DNA from: Acidobacteriota bacterium
GTDB lineage: Bacteria; Acidobacteriota; Terriglobia; Bryobacterales; Bryobacteraceae
Reading direction: 5' to 3'
NCBI GenBank assembly: GCA_014584705.1
Contig: JACTMJ010000019.1
Coordinates: forward strand, 1-44,101
Length of the DNA: 44,101 bases
Part shown: one piece after another, positions 36,654-44,101 of the stretch
Layout: every line of letters starts with the position of its first letter
How positions within the stretch are numbered: the stretch's first letter is position 1
Notes under the pieces: generated by a model
Seen by the model: the letters and a program-made list of their open reading frames with translations, nothing else
Database searches by the model: none
Told to the model about the DNA's origin: nothing
Translations under genes and position numbers: made by a program

Positions 36654-38216
36654 ATGACACGCCGGGGTCTTCTCGCAGCGCCATGGATCGCCGCCGGGTT
36701 CGCGGCCTCCCCATTTCTGCCCGGGCCGTCGCTTGCCGTCCCGTTGGCCGGCGCTTCCGCGAAATCGCGCCAGTATCACATCTGCTTCACGGCCGCCACG
36801 CTCGAACGTAATCCGGAACTGATCGGCATTGCAAAAGAGGCGGGCGTCGGCACGATCTGGCTGGCCGGCTACCTCTATGGCCACTGGTATTTTTCGCCCG
36901 AGCGCATCGCGGCGGCGGCCGGCAAAATCCGCCGGGCGGGGATGCGCGCGGAGCTTGTTTTTGTCCCCCTCGGCCATCCCGGCGATTCGCTCGGAGAGAA
37001 AGAGGGCGAACCGCCGCTGATCCCGCCTCCGCACTGGAAGCAGTGCGTCCATTTGGACGGTTCCCGGCATTGGGGCACTTCCCTGCATGCGCCCGCCACG
37101 GAAGAGAATGCCGCCGCGCTCCGGCGAATGCGCGGCATGGGTTTCCGCACCGTCTTTCTCGACGACGATTTTCGTCTCGCCGTGGGGCCGGGCCGCATCG
37201 GCGGCTGCTTCTGCGACGATCACTGGCGTCGCTTCGCCGATTCGCACGGCTATGGCTCCGGCGTCCGCGAACAACTGGCGGCCGACATCGCGGCACGCAA
37301 CCTCTCCCCGCAACTGCGTTCCTGGGTCGAGTTTCACTGTTCGGAGTTGACTGCCTGCTTCCGCCGTCTTCGGCGCGCGGAGCCGGAGTTTTCACTCGGC
37401 AATATGGTGATGTTCCTCGGAGCGGAGAAGGCCGGAATCCGCCTCGAGGATTACCGGGGAGTCCCGTTTCGCGTAGGCGAATTGATGTTCAGCGACCGGG
37501 ATTTCGACCGGCTCAAGGGCAAGACCGACGAGCTATTCAGCGTCCTCTTCCACCGCCGCTTCACAACGCCCGAACTTGCCTACAGCGAGAGCACGGCCTT
37601 CCCGTCCGACGGGCTCTCGGCGCGGAATATGGCGGCGAAACTCGCGATCTCCACGATTGCCGACGTGCGCAACACGATGATGATGAGCGGGCTTACGCCC
37701 TTTCCCGCCGGCCACTGGGAGGTGCTCGCGCCGGCCATGCGGAGCCAGACGAAAATCCATGCGGAGATTGCGGGTCACGCGCCCGCCGGGCCTTTTAAAC
37801 ATTATTGGGGCGAACACAGCCGCTATGCGGGCGATGACAAACCCTTCAGCCTGTTTCTGGCGGCGGGCGTCCCGTTCGAGGTCTGCGATACGGTTCCCTC
37901 CAGCGGTTGGACCTTCCTCTCCGACGCCGACGCGGCGGCGCCGGCGCGTTCCGGCGCTACGGCAAGGGTGACGCGCCGCGAGACGCCGGAAACGCTCGAA
38001 GACCTGTTCGCGCTCAAGCGGCGCATCCTCCCCGGCCTCGAAGGCGTTCCCTTCGTCGAGGACGAGCAACCCGCCGTGTGCGCCTGGTATCCCACGGCCC
38101 GGCGCGCCCTGGTGTGGAACCTCTCGGACGCCCCGCGTTCGCTCACGCTGCGGCACGGTTCGCGCCGTATCCCGCTCCGCGCCGGGCCGCTCGAACTCGT
38201 CTCCGTTCCGCTGTAG
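36654..38216 (+). CDS. Tat-exported protein of unknown function, TIM-barrel-like
   Basis: A 520-residue protein starting MTRRGLLAAPWIAAGFAASP, a twin-arginine-like export signal. The main part has alternating strand/helix patterning with GVGTIWLAGYLYGHWYFSPE and a striking acidic segment FRTVFLDDDFRLAVGPGRIG followed by GCFCDD, which looks like an active-site or metal-binding loop. GYGSGVREQL, YSESTAFPSDGLSARNMAAK and a C-terminal beta segment with RRALVWNLSDAPRSLTLRHG follow. A family of glycosidase-like hypothetical proteins shares this general shape. It is co-transcribed with the preceding exported enzyme (two-base gap, GGAGG overlapping its stop), suggesting the two act on one carbohydrate. 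Substrate unknown. Confidence 0.65.
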   Translation: MTRRGLLAAPWIAAGFAASPFLPGPSLAVPLAGASAKSRQYHICFTAATLERNPELIGIAKEAGVGTIWLAGYLYGHWYFSPERIAAAAGKIRRAGMRAELVFVPLGHPGDSLGEKEGEPPLIPPPHWKQCVHLDGSRHWGTSLHAPATEENAAALRRMRGMGFRTVFLDDDFRLAVGPGRIGGCFCDDHWRRFADSHGYGSGVREQLAADIAARNLSPQLRSWVEFHCSELTACFRRLRRAEPEFSLGNMVMFLGAEKAGIRLEDYRGVPFRVGELMFSDRDFDRLKGKTDELFSVLFHRRFTTPELAYSESTAFPSDGLSARNMAAKLAISTIADVRNTMMMSGLTPFPAGHWEVLAPAMRSQTKIHAEIAGHAPAGPFKHYWGEHSRYAGDDKPFSLFLAAGVPFEVCDTVPSSGWTFLSDADAAAPARSGATARVTRRETPETLEDLFALKRRILPGLEGVPFVEDEQPAVCAWYPTARRALVWNLSDAPRSLTLRHGSRRIPLRAGPLELVSVPL

Positions 38217-38224
38217 CGGTCACG

Positions 38225-38288
38225 GCGAGGGCGCGTGAAGGGCATTCGCGGGACGGATGGAGTTCGAAGCTACTCGCCGCGCCCTCGC
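38225..38288. repeat. 11-bp inverted repeat between convergent genes
   Basis: GCGAGGGCGCG (38225-38235) and CGCGCCCTCGC (38278-38288) are perfectly complementary with 42 bases between. They flank the convergent gap and reach into the end of the nucleoside hydrolase gene, so a bidirectional terminator or RNA hairpin is possible; there is no T-run. Confidence 0.55.
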
Positions 38289-39268
38289 GGAGGTTCGCTC
38301 GCGAGCAGCGTGAGCGCTTCCAGAATGCGCGCGACGCCATTCGGGGGAAGCCGCAAGTAGCGCCGCGTGCCCCGCTCGCCGGGCGTGAAGGACGTGCTCC
38401 CGGTTCTTGCGTCCACAGTCACGTCGCCCGGTTCGGAGCGGAGGAAATAGCCGCGATCGGGCCGGACGGCCGCAAGCACGGAGGTCAGATCCCACGTGGG
38501 GCGGTCGTAGGGCATCCTGGCATAGGCCCGGTACGACGCCGCGATGGGGTGCCATGGCGCGTAGGAGAAGTCCCTCTCGATGGAAACGGCGGGGTACGGC
38601 AGCGCCCGCCCGATCTCGAATCCGCTGAAGAGCACGGGCGTGGGCCAGGTTTCAAACACCCGCTTCGCCGCCGGGATGTCGAGTTTAACGTTGTACTCCG
38701 GGGTGGTCTCAACGAAGTTACCGGCCATTGCCGAGAGCAGAGAGACCTTGCGCCGGGCAAGTTCTCCGCCGTCGAGATCCGAGATCGCGTCGGCCTTCGA
38801 TTCAAGCAGCGCGGCCAGGTTTGTGGAGAACCCTACCTGCACGATAACGACCTTCTCCGTGCTCTCGGCGAGCAGACGGCGCAGCAGCGGCACCGCCGGT
38901 TCGGGCGCGATCCGGGTCTCTTTCCGCAGGGCAATTGGCGCGGCGGCGAGGGGCTTCGAGAGGAAACCGTCGCGGTCGCCTTCCGGGATGGTGCGGCTCG
39001 CGACGCCTACCGGAATTTCCGGCCGCCCGTAGAAGCGGTTCACCATCCGGATATACCGCGCCGCGTCCGGGTGCGCGTTGGTGAGGGTCACACCGAGCAA
39101 CTTGCACTCGCCGCGGCTTTCGAGGCTATGAAGCATGGCGAGCGCCAAGGCGTCGTCGATATCGTTGCCCATATCCGTATCGAAGATCACCGGCACGGCC
39201 CCAAAGCACGGAGCGAGCAGGAACAGCGCGAGCGAGGTCGCCAGAACGATCGAGGTGAATCGCGGCAT
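38270..39268 (-). CDS. Exported nucleoside hydrolase (IUNH family)
   Basis: A 332-residue protein with a Sec signal (SIVLATSLALFLLAPCFG). The N-terminal calcium-binding signature is DTDMGNDIDDALALAM, starting at Asp30. This DTDxGND(I/V)DDALA form is typical of exported members of the inosine-uridine nucleoside hydrolase fold. The later blocks KVVIVQVGFSTNLAALLESK, MAGNFVETTPEYNVKLDIPA and RPTWDLTSVLAAV agree. It should cleave the N-glycosidic bond of ribonucleosides in the periplasm, releasing base and ribose. It is convergent with the exported TIM-barrel pair, and divergent from the molybdenum hydroxylase operon. A joint role in purine salvage is only a guess. Confidence 0.9.
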   Translation of the reverse strand: MPRFTSIVLATSLALFLLAPCFGAVPVIFDTDMGNDIDDALALAMLHSLESRGECKLLGVTLTNAHPDAARYIRMVNRFYGRPEIPVGVASRTIPEGDRDGFLSKPLAAAPIALRKETRIAPEPAVPLLRRLLAESTEKVVIVQVGFSTNLAALLESKADAISDLDGGELARRKVSLLSAMAGNFVETTPEYNVKLDIPAAKRVFETWPTPVLFSGFEIGRALPYPAVSIERDFSYAPWHPIAASYRAYARMPYDRPTWDLTSVLAAVRPDRGYFLRSEPGDVTVDARTGSTSFTPGERGTRRYLRLPPNGVARILEALTLLASEPPRGRGE

Positions 39269-39571
39269 TCGTTACCCTTTCAGCGGCACTCGTCCGCGTG
39301 CCGTTCGGGCTGGCGACGAGTGCGACCTTCAGCGTATCTCAGCGGCTGGGCGATTTGGACGAAGATGGATTCCGCGCCCGTGGCCGAAGGCGGCAAACCG
39401 AAACCTGCCGGCGCGGCTCGGCCAGTGACGCCGGCCAGCGACGGTACTGGATCGCCACTGGATCGCGCGCGTCCGCTTTGGTATTTTGGTAACGCGACTT
39501 CGCACGTTTACTCTCTGCCCAGCCGGCAGTGGTTGTTCGTCTCACCCGCACATCGAGAAAGGACATTGCCC
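39269..39571. other. Divergent promoter region
   Basis: This 303-base gap separates the nucleoside hydrolase from the molybdenum hydroxylase operon. It contains a tandem duplication of ACTGGATCGC at 39446-39455 and 39457-39466. No full sigma-70 promoter stands out; AAAGGA eight bases before 39572 is the ribosome binding site of the operon's first gene. Confidence 0.45.
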
Positions 39572-40213
39572 ATGAGTTCGCCCAAGGAGCAAGACAAGCA
39601 TAAAGGGAGCAAAGGCGAGGTTTCCCGCCGCGGCTTTCTGGAGGTAACCAGCGCCGGCGGCGCAGCCGCCGCAACCGTCGTGCTCGATCAACCGGCTGGA
39701 GCGCAAAGTCGCACGCAGGCCGGAGCGCGGATCGCCGGTCCCGGACCCGTGGCGATCACCCTCAATGTCAACGGGAAGATGCTGAAAGTGAGCGTGGAGC
39801 CGAGGGAGACGCTGCTCGATACGCTGCGCGGTCCGCTGGATCACACCGGTGCAAAACGCGTCTGCGACCGCGGCACTTGCGGCGCTTGCACGGTGATGAT
39901 GGACGGCAAGAGCGTTTACTCCTGCACGGTGCTGGCGATCGATGCGCAGGGCAGCAAGATCGAAACCGTGGAGGGGCTCACGGCCGACCTCAAGAACGAC
40001 GCGCTCGTGAACGCCTTCGTCGAACACGATGCGCAGCAATGCGGCTACTGCACGCCCGGCTTCATGGTGGCGGCGAAGATGCTTCTGAAGGAAACGCCGA
40101 AGCCGACGTACGCGGAAGTGAAGGCGGGCCTCTCCGGGAACTTGTGCCGCTGCGGCACGTACGTTGGTCTCCGCAACGCGGTGCTGGGCGCCGCGCAGGG
40201 AGGGAGGGCGTAA
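39572..40213 (+). CDS. Tat-exported [2Fe-2S] subunit of a molybdenum hydroxylase
   Basis: A 213-residue protein. Its Tat signal is SRRGFLEVTSAGGAAAA (Arg19-Arg20). The plant-type [2Fe-2S] cluster is held by Cys98, 103, 106 and 118 (CDRGTCGAC...SC), and the second cluster by Cys157, 160, 192 and 194 (CGYC...CRC). It transfers electrons from the molybdenum site to FAD. The exported arrangement is as in E. coli PaoA, the small subunit of periplasmic aldehyde oxidase. It begins at ATG 39572; the very long open frame upstream is antisense to the nucleoside hydrolase gene and lacks domains. Gene order here is small, large, medium subunit, with the large subunit starting three bases after this stop. 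Confidence 0.95.
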   Translation: MSSPKEQDKHKGSKGEVSRRGFLEVTSAGGAAAATVVLDQPAGAQSRTQAGARIAGPGPVAITLNVNGKMLKVSVEPRETLLDTLRGPLDHTGAKRVCDRGTCGACTVMMDGKSVYSCTVLAIDAQGSKIETVEGLTADLKNDALVNAFVEHDAQQCGYCTPGFMVAAKMLLKETPKPTYAEVKAGLSGNLCRCGTYVGLRNAVLGAAQGGRA

Positions 40214-40216
40214 GCG

Positions 40217-42358
40217 ATGGCGGAATATAAATGGCCAGCAATGGCGGAACGAAGCTGGATTGGCAAGCGTGTCAGCCGGCTTGACGGTCCGCAGAAGTCG
40301 GGCGGCCGCGCGAAGTATGGCTCGGATATGAATCCGGCACAACTGCTGCACGGGGCCATCCTCACCAGTCCTTACGCCCACGCGAAGATCAACTCGATCG
40401 ATACGTCGGCGGCAAAGGCGTCGCCGGGCGTAACAGCGGTGATCACGATCGAGGACGCGGGCAAAGAGATCCAGTGGGAAGGGACGATTATCGCGGCGGT
40501 GGCGGCGGAAACCGAAGCGCAAGCTCGCGACGCGGCCCGGAAGATCAAGGTGGATTGGCAGGTGCTGCCGCACCTGGTGCAGGACGACGATCTCGGCAAA
40601 GCGGGAAGCCGCGCGAAACCGGCGGGTGAGAAGATTCAGGGTGATCCGGACGCCGCGAAGACCGGAGCCGCGTTCCGCATGTCAGGCGAATACGGGATTC
40701 CGGTGCTCACGCACTGCTGTCTGGAGCCGCACGGGCAGGTGATCCAGTGGAAGGGGGACGAGATCGTTTCCTGGAGTTCCACGCAATCGGTATCGAACTA
40801 CGCCGGCGATCTGGGCGGCCAGATCGAGGTGCCGGCCACCGCCATCAAAGTGCATCAGGACCATATCGGCGGCGGATTCGGCAGCAAGTTTCAAAGCGAC
40901 CAGTGGGGCGCGTTCTGCGCGCAGCTATCGAAGCAATCCGGCGGCCGTCCGGTGAAGTTCTTCCTTGACCGGAACGTGGAACTGATGATTGCGGGCAACC
41001 GGCCTTCGCATTACGCGAAGATCACGCTGGGCGCGGACAACGCGGGCAAAATCACGTTATGGGAATCGGACAGCTGGAGCAGCGGAGGATTTGCCGGCGG
41101 CAACATTCCTCCGATTCCTTACGTGTTCACGAAGATCGCCAACCAGCGGCTGAGCCACAACGCGGTATCGACGAACAACGGCCCGCAGCGCGCCTGGCGC
41201 GCGCCCAACCATCCGCAGGCTTCGTACCTGACGTGCGCTGCGATCGACGATCTGGCGGCCAAGATGGGCAAGGACCCGCTGGAGGTGTTCCTGGCCAACT
41301 TCGACCTTACGGCTCGCGGCGACGCTTATACGCGCCAGTTGAAGAAGGCGGCGAAGCTGATCGACTGGGCGGGAAACTGGAAGGGCCGGGGAAAGAACCG
41401 GCAAGGCCACATCGCGCACGGGCTCGGGATCGGCGTGGCCACCTGGGGCGGCGCGGGGCATGACAGCCGGGCCACCGCCCGGATTCATCCGGACGGCACG
41501 GTGGAGTTGGAGTGCGGCACGCAGGACCTGGGCACGGGCACCCGCACGATCATGACGCAAGTGGCGGCCGAGACGCTCGGCCTGCCGATGGATGCGATCC
41601 GGCTGAAGATCGGCGAGAACGCATACCCGCCTTCCGGGGCGTCGGGCGGTTCCACGACGGCGGGGGGCGTGAGCTCCTCGACACGGATCGCCACGACGGA
41701 CGTGCTGAACCTGCTGTTCGAGCAGCTTTCCTCCAGCCTGGATAACACGCCGGCGGCTAATCTTGAAGCCAGGAACGGGCGGATTCAGGTGAAGGGCAAC
41801 CCGGCGAAGGGGATGAGCTGGCGGGAGGCCTGCCGCAAGCTGGCGTCGCCGATCGAGGCGCTGGGGCACAACAATCCGCGCAATCCGCGCGGGCTGAATA
41901 CGGGCGGCGCGGCGGGCGTGCAGGTGGCGAAGGTATCGGTGGATACGGAAACCGGCGTGGTGACGCTCGATAAGATCGTCGCCGTGCAGGATTGCGGGTT
42001 GATTCTGAATCCGAAGACCGCCGAAAGCCAGGTTTACGGCGCGATGATCATGAGCGTCTGTGGCGCGCTCTACGAGGAGCGCATTGTCGATGAACTTACC
42101 GGTCGCATGCTGAACGCCGATATGGAGTTCTATAAGCTCGCGGGCGCGCCCGATATCGGCGAGATGGTGGTGGAAATGGAGATCGACCCCGAGAACGACG
42201 CCCGGGGGGTAATCGGTCTTGGAGAGCCGCCAGTGATCAGCGGGATCGCGGCCATCGGAAACGCCGTCGCCAACGCGATCGGAGTACGGGTACCGATGGT
42301 GCCGCTCACACCGCGCCGCGTGCTGGATGCGATGAATGGGAACGGGAGGATCAGCTAA
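40217..42358 (+). CDS. Molybdopterin-binding large subunit of a xanthine dehydrogenase family enzyme
   Basis: A 713-residue subunit. IGKRVSRLDGPQKSGGRAKY starts the hammerhead domain, and KVHQDHIGGGFGSKF, FFLDRNVELMIAGNRPSHYAK, GPQRAWRAPNHPQ and GTQDLGTGTRTIMTQVAAE are molybdopterin-binding blocks. GLGEPPVISGIAAIGNAVAN carries the catalytic Glu at 670. The subunit holds Mo-molybdopterin cytosine dinucleotide and hydroxylates its substrate with water as oxygen source. Length and the GGFGSKF and RAWRAPN motifs fit the aldehyde-oxidase-like branch rather than true xanthine dehydrogenase; substrate is not known. It overlaps the next gene by one base (TAATG), so expression is coupled. No Moco-insertion chaperone lies in the window. 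Confidence 0.93.
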   Translation: MAEYKWPAMAERSWIGKRVSRLDGPQKSGGRAKYGSDMNPAQLLHGAILTSPYAHAKINSIDTSAAKASPGVTAVITIEDAGKEIQWEGTIIAAVAAETEAQARDAARKIKVDWQVLPHLVQDDDLGKAGSRAKPAGEKIQGDPDAAKTGAAFRMSGEYGIPVLTHCCLEPHGQVIQWKGDEIVSWSSTQSVSNYAGDLGGQIEVPATAIKVHQDHIGGGFGSKFQSDQWGAFCAQLSKQSGGRPVKFFLDRNVELMIAGNRPSHYAKITLGADNAGKITLWESDSWSSGGFAGGNIPPIPYVFTKIANQRLSHNAVSTNNGPQRAWRAPNHPQASYLTCAAIDDLAAKMGKDPLEVFLANFDLTARGDAYTRQLKKAAKLIDWAGNWKGRGKNRQGHIAHGLGIGVATWGGAGHDSRATARIHPDGTVELECGTQDLGTGTRTIMTQVAAETLGLPMDAIRLKIGENAYPPSGASGGSTTAGGVSSSTRIATTDVLNLLFEQLSSSLDNTPAANLEARNGRIQVKGNPAKGMSWREACRKLASPIEALGHNNPRNPRGLNTGGAAGVQVAKVSVDTETGVVTLDKIVAVQDCGLILNPKTAESQVYGAMIMSVCGALYEERIVDELTGRMLNADMEFYKLAGAPDIGEMVVEMEIDPENDARGVIGLGEPPVISGIAAIGNAVANAIGVRVPMVPLTPRRVLDAMNGNGRIS

Positions 42359-43335
42359 TGGAAGCCTTTGCTTACGCCAATCCCACGTCGCTCAAAGAGG
42401 CGATCGCCTCACTGGGTACGAATTGGGACGATGCCGCCATTCTGGCGGGCGGCACCGACCTCATTACTCTGATGAAGCAGTACGTTTACTCCCCGAAGAA
42501 GGTCGTAAACATCAAGGGCATCAAGGAACTCAAAGGCATCGAACGCACGGGCGACGGAGGATTCCGGATTGGTGCGGCGGTGACCATCGACGAACTGCTC
42601 AAGAACCGGATCCTGGGCGAGGAGTTTCCGGCGCTGCGGATGGCGGCCAAGGGGATTACCAGCCCGCAGATGCGGCACATGGGCACCGTGGGCGGCGATC
42701 TTTGCCAGCGTCCGCGCTGCTGGTATTTCCGCAACGGATTTGGCCTGCTCGCCCTCAAGGACGGCAAGAGCCTGGTGGCGGACGGCGAGAACCAGTATCA
42801 TGCCATTCTGGGCCATAACGGCAAGGCCTTCTTCGTGAGCGCGTCGAGTTTCGGACCGGCGCTGGTCGCGTGCGGCGCGAAGCTGAAGATTGCCTCCCCC
42901 TCCGGCGAGCGCGAAGTGAGCGCGGAGGACTTTTTCCGTATTCCCGCGAGCGAAACGGAGCGGGAAGTGGATTTGAAGCCGAACGAGATCCTTACCGAGA
43001 TCCTGCTGCCGGTCTCCAGGGGCACGATTAGTTCGACGTATGAAGTGCGCCAGCGCGAAGTGTTCGACTGGCCGCTGGCCACCGCCTCCGTCATGCTCCG
43101 GATGAGCGGCGGCAAGGTGTCCGAGGCGCGCATCGCCCTTGGCCATGTGGCGCCAAAGCCGTGGCGGGCGACGGCGGCGGAGCAGGCGCTCAAGGGCCAA
43201 ACCATCAATGAAGAGACGGCCGGAAAGGCCGGGGAAGCGGCGGTGGCGGGCGCGCAGCCGCTCAGTCAGAACGGCTATAAGGTGCAACTCGCCAAGACCG
43301 CGGTAAAGCGCGCGCTGCTGGCGGCGAAAGCGTAA
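42358..43335 (+). CDS. FAD-binding medium subunit of a molybdenum hydroxylase
   Basis: A 325-residue CoxM/YagS-like subunit. AAILAGGTDLITLMKQYV and MRHMGTVGGDLCQRPRCWYF form the FAD site, and DLKPNEILTEILLP starts the C-terminal CO-dehydrogenase-type domain. The LCQRPRCWYF block is that of the PaoB/YagS branch, which normally carries an extra [4Fe-4S] cluster held by four cysteines. Only Cys116 and Cys121 are present here. The stretch NGFGLLALKDGKSLVADGEN has none where the other two are expected, and the only further Cys is in VACGAK. The extra cluster is therefore probably absent or altered. It takes electrons from the Fe-S subunit and passes them to an unknown acceptor. Confidence 0.92.
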   Translation: MEAFAYANPTSLKEAIASLGTNWDDAAILAGGTDLITLMKQYVYSPKKVVNIKGIKELKGIERTGDGGFRIGAAVTIDELLKNRILGEEFPALRMAAKGITSPQMRHMGTVGGDLCQRPRCWYFRNGFGLLALKDGKSLVADGENQYHAILGHNGKAFFVSASSFGPALVACGAKLKIASPSGEREVSAEDFFRIPASETEREVDLKPNEILTEILLPVSRGTISSTYEVRQREVFDWPLATASVMLRMSGGKVSEARIALGHVAPKPWRATAAEQALKGQTINEETAGKAGEAAVAGAQPLSQNGYKVQLAKTAVKRALLAAKA

Positions 43336-43345
43336 GGAGATGCAC

Positions 43346-43561
43346 ATGGAACAACCCGGCCTCACCAACATGGATGAGGACCGCTGCCGCTTCCTTCGAT
43401 GGAAGGGGATGTGGGTCCTCGCCGAACCGACGCCGGATGTGCAGCGGTCCAACGACCGTGCGTTCTGGTGCCATAAGACGCAAACCTGCATCGGCCCGGA
43501 CAGCCAGGTGGCCGATGAGTACGAGTGCAGCGCGCACCGGAACTGCTACCGGCCGCTGTAA
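43346..43561 (+). CDS. Small five-cysteine protein
   Basis: A 71-residue protein last in the molybdenum hydroxylase operon, ten bases after the FAD subunit. It has Cys14, 42, 48, 61 and 67. The spacing Cys42-x5-Cys48 and Cys61-x5-Cys67 suggests a metal or disulfide-bonded fold. Other notable residues are RFLRWKGMWV and RAFWCHKTQTCIGPD. I recall similar short proteins beside such enzymes, but cannot name a family. No export signal is visible, so it is probably cytoplasmic; a role in cofactor or cluster maturation of the adjacent enzyme is inference. ATG 43346 is preferred over 43340 because AAGGAG sits at a usual distance. Confidence 0.75.
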   Translation: MEQPGLTNMDEDRCRFLRWKGMWVLAEPTPDVQRSNDRAFWCHKTQTCIGPDSQVADEYECSAHRNCYRPL

Positions 43562-43585
43562 ACTATCCGTCTGGGCCGAGAGGTA

Positions 43586-43631
43586 CTGATCGGGTAGAAA
43601 CTTCCCAATACGGCACGCTGCTCCCGATCAG
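43586..43631. repeat. 9-bp inverted repeat after the operon
   Basis: CTGATCGGG (43586-43594) and CCCGATCAG (43623-43631) are perfectly complementary with 28 bases between. They lie just past the small Cys protein. No T-run follows; a weak end-of-operon hairpin is possible. Confidence 0.45.
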
Positions 43632-43700
43632 ATCGCACACCCCTCCGCGAGCGCGCGATCCGCTCTTCTGCCTCTATCGCCCCGCAGCTTCTGAATCTCT

Positions 43701-44101
43701 TTAGGTAGCCCTTGTCCTTATTTGCGCGTGCGCGGAAGTGCCGCAGCCATGCATCATCGAGTGTATGCGGACCGTGGGCAAGCTGCGAAGAGCGGCTTGG
43801 CGCTCCCTGGCTTCGCGGCGCTGCTGGGCGGCAGGGGTGGTCTGGGTGGCAGGGGCGGAGGGGGCTTTGTCCGGGGCTGAGAAAAATGTGCGCGGGTCGC
43901 CGGGGGTACCTGGTGTTGCGGCATCCTGCTGATTCTGCATGGTGTTCGCGCGGTGGACGGGCTGCGCGGGATTGTCCGGATTGTCCGGGTTTTCGTGCCG
44001 CAGGGGTGCGGGAGCGGCGGGCGTGCTGGCGCTCATGATGGCGGTGCTGACGAGGGTCGGCTTGCGGGCGGGAGCGGCGGACGGGGGAACCGCGACCGCT
44101 T
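43701..44101 (-). CDS. Unrecognised Pro/Ala/Gln-rich protein, cut by window end
   Basis: The reverse frame is open from the stop at 43701 to the window edge (frame reads on through 44099). Internal ATG 44036 has no Shine-Dalgarno, so the true start probably lies outside. The sequence is low in complexity: ENPDNPDNPAQPVHRANTMQ, GTPGDPRTFFSAPDKAPSAP and TTPAAQQRREARERQAALRS. NPD is encoded by a direct nine-base repeat (ATTGTCCGG twice, 43971-43988 on the forward strand). Codon third positions are GC-rich, as in real genes here. No domain, signal or membrane segment is visible. I do not recognise it. Confidence 0.4.
   Translation of the reverse strand, partial: AVAVPPSAAPARKPTLVSTAIMSASTPAAPAPLRHENPDNPDNPAQPVHRANTMQNQQDAATPGTPGDPRTFFSAPDKAPSAPATQTTPAAQQRREARERQAALRSLPTVRIHSMMHGCGTSAHAQIRTRAT

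Noticed and set aside
37907-39571. A very long forward open frame leading into the [2Fe-2S] gene.
   Set aside because: It runs antisense to the nucleoside hydrolase gene, is Arg/Pro-rich with no domain, and the true start has a ribosome binding site and Tat signal at 39572.
1-44101. tRNA, rRNA or CRISPR features.
   Set aside because: No T-loop GGTTCGAATCC context, no rRNA blocks and no regularly spaced repeats were seen.

Overview
The window is GC-rich chromosomal DNA that looks most like a soil acidobacterium of the Bryobacterales/Solibacter type. This is inferred from gene content: a DUF1549/DUF1553 cytochrome paired with a DUF1501 protein, TIG/Ig-repeat secreted proteins, many Tat- or Sec-exported enzymes, MacB-like permeases, and a three-subunit molybdenum hydroxylase whose iron-sulfur subunit carries a Tat signal. 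There are no rRNA or tRNA genes, no CRISPR array and no phage structural genes that I can see.

Layout. 1-3475 is an accessory margin: an IS1182-type transposase, then a frameshifted gene of the NRANALHSTGPRTPEGK...KHGL family, and non-coding DNA with an inverted repeat. 3476-7522 carries three forward genes: a multi-TM acyltransferase-like protein, an exported M14 peptidase and a two-domain ThyX-like protein. 7547-10621 (reverse) holds a sigma-54 activator with a degenerate receiver and a POT peptide transporter. 10862-15618 (forward) is the DUF1549/DUF1553-DUF1501 pair behind a strong sigma-70-like promoter. 15665-17891 holds a small ABC-type ATPase, an aminotransferase whose start codon overlaps that of the ATPase gene, and an RRM protein with a long leader.

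18217-25649 is a cell-surface region. A 1282-residue TIG/Ig-repeat secreted protein and a small anchored protein face a divergent 872-residue protein that joins a degenerate MPN/JAMM domain, a proline-rich linker, one membrane segment and an external region. 25762-33639 is all on the reverse strand: an RhlE-type helicase with a clear terminator, a Tat-exported Gfo/Idh/MocA oxidoreductase, two MacB-like permeases and a MacA-like adaptor without an ATPase gene, and a YheT-like hydrolase.

33894-39268 holds a VWA protein, two exported TIM-barrel-like proteins of unknown substrate, and an exported nucleoside hydrolase on the other strand. 39572-43561 is a tight operon for a molybdenum hydroxylase plus a conserved-looking 71-residue five-cysteine protein. 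The window ends inside an unrecognised reverse-strand reading frame.

The least ordinary items are the MPN-transmembrane protein, the ThyX-like tandem protein in which two halves of the catalytic motif are split between the domains, the FAD subunit that has only two of the cysteines expected for its extra iron-sulfur cluster, and the small cysteine-rich protein beside it. All functional statements rest on reading motifs by eye; no database search was run.
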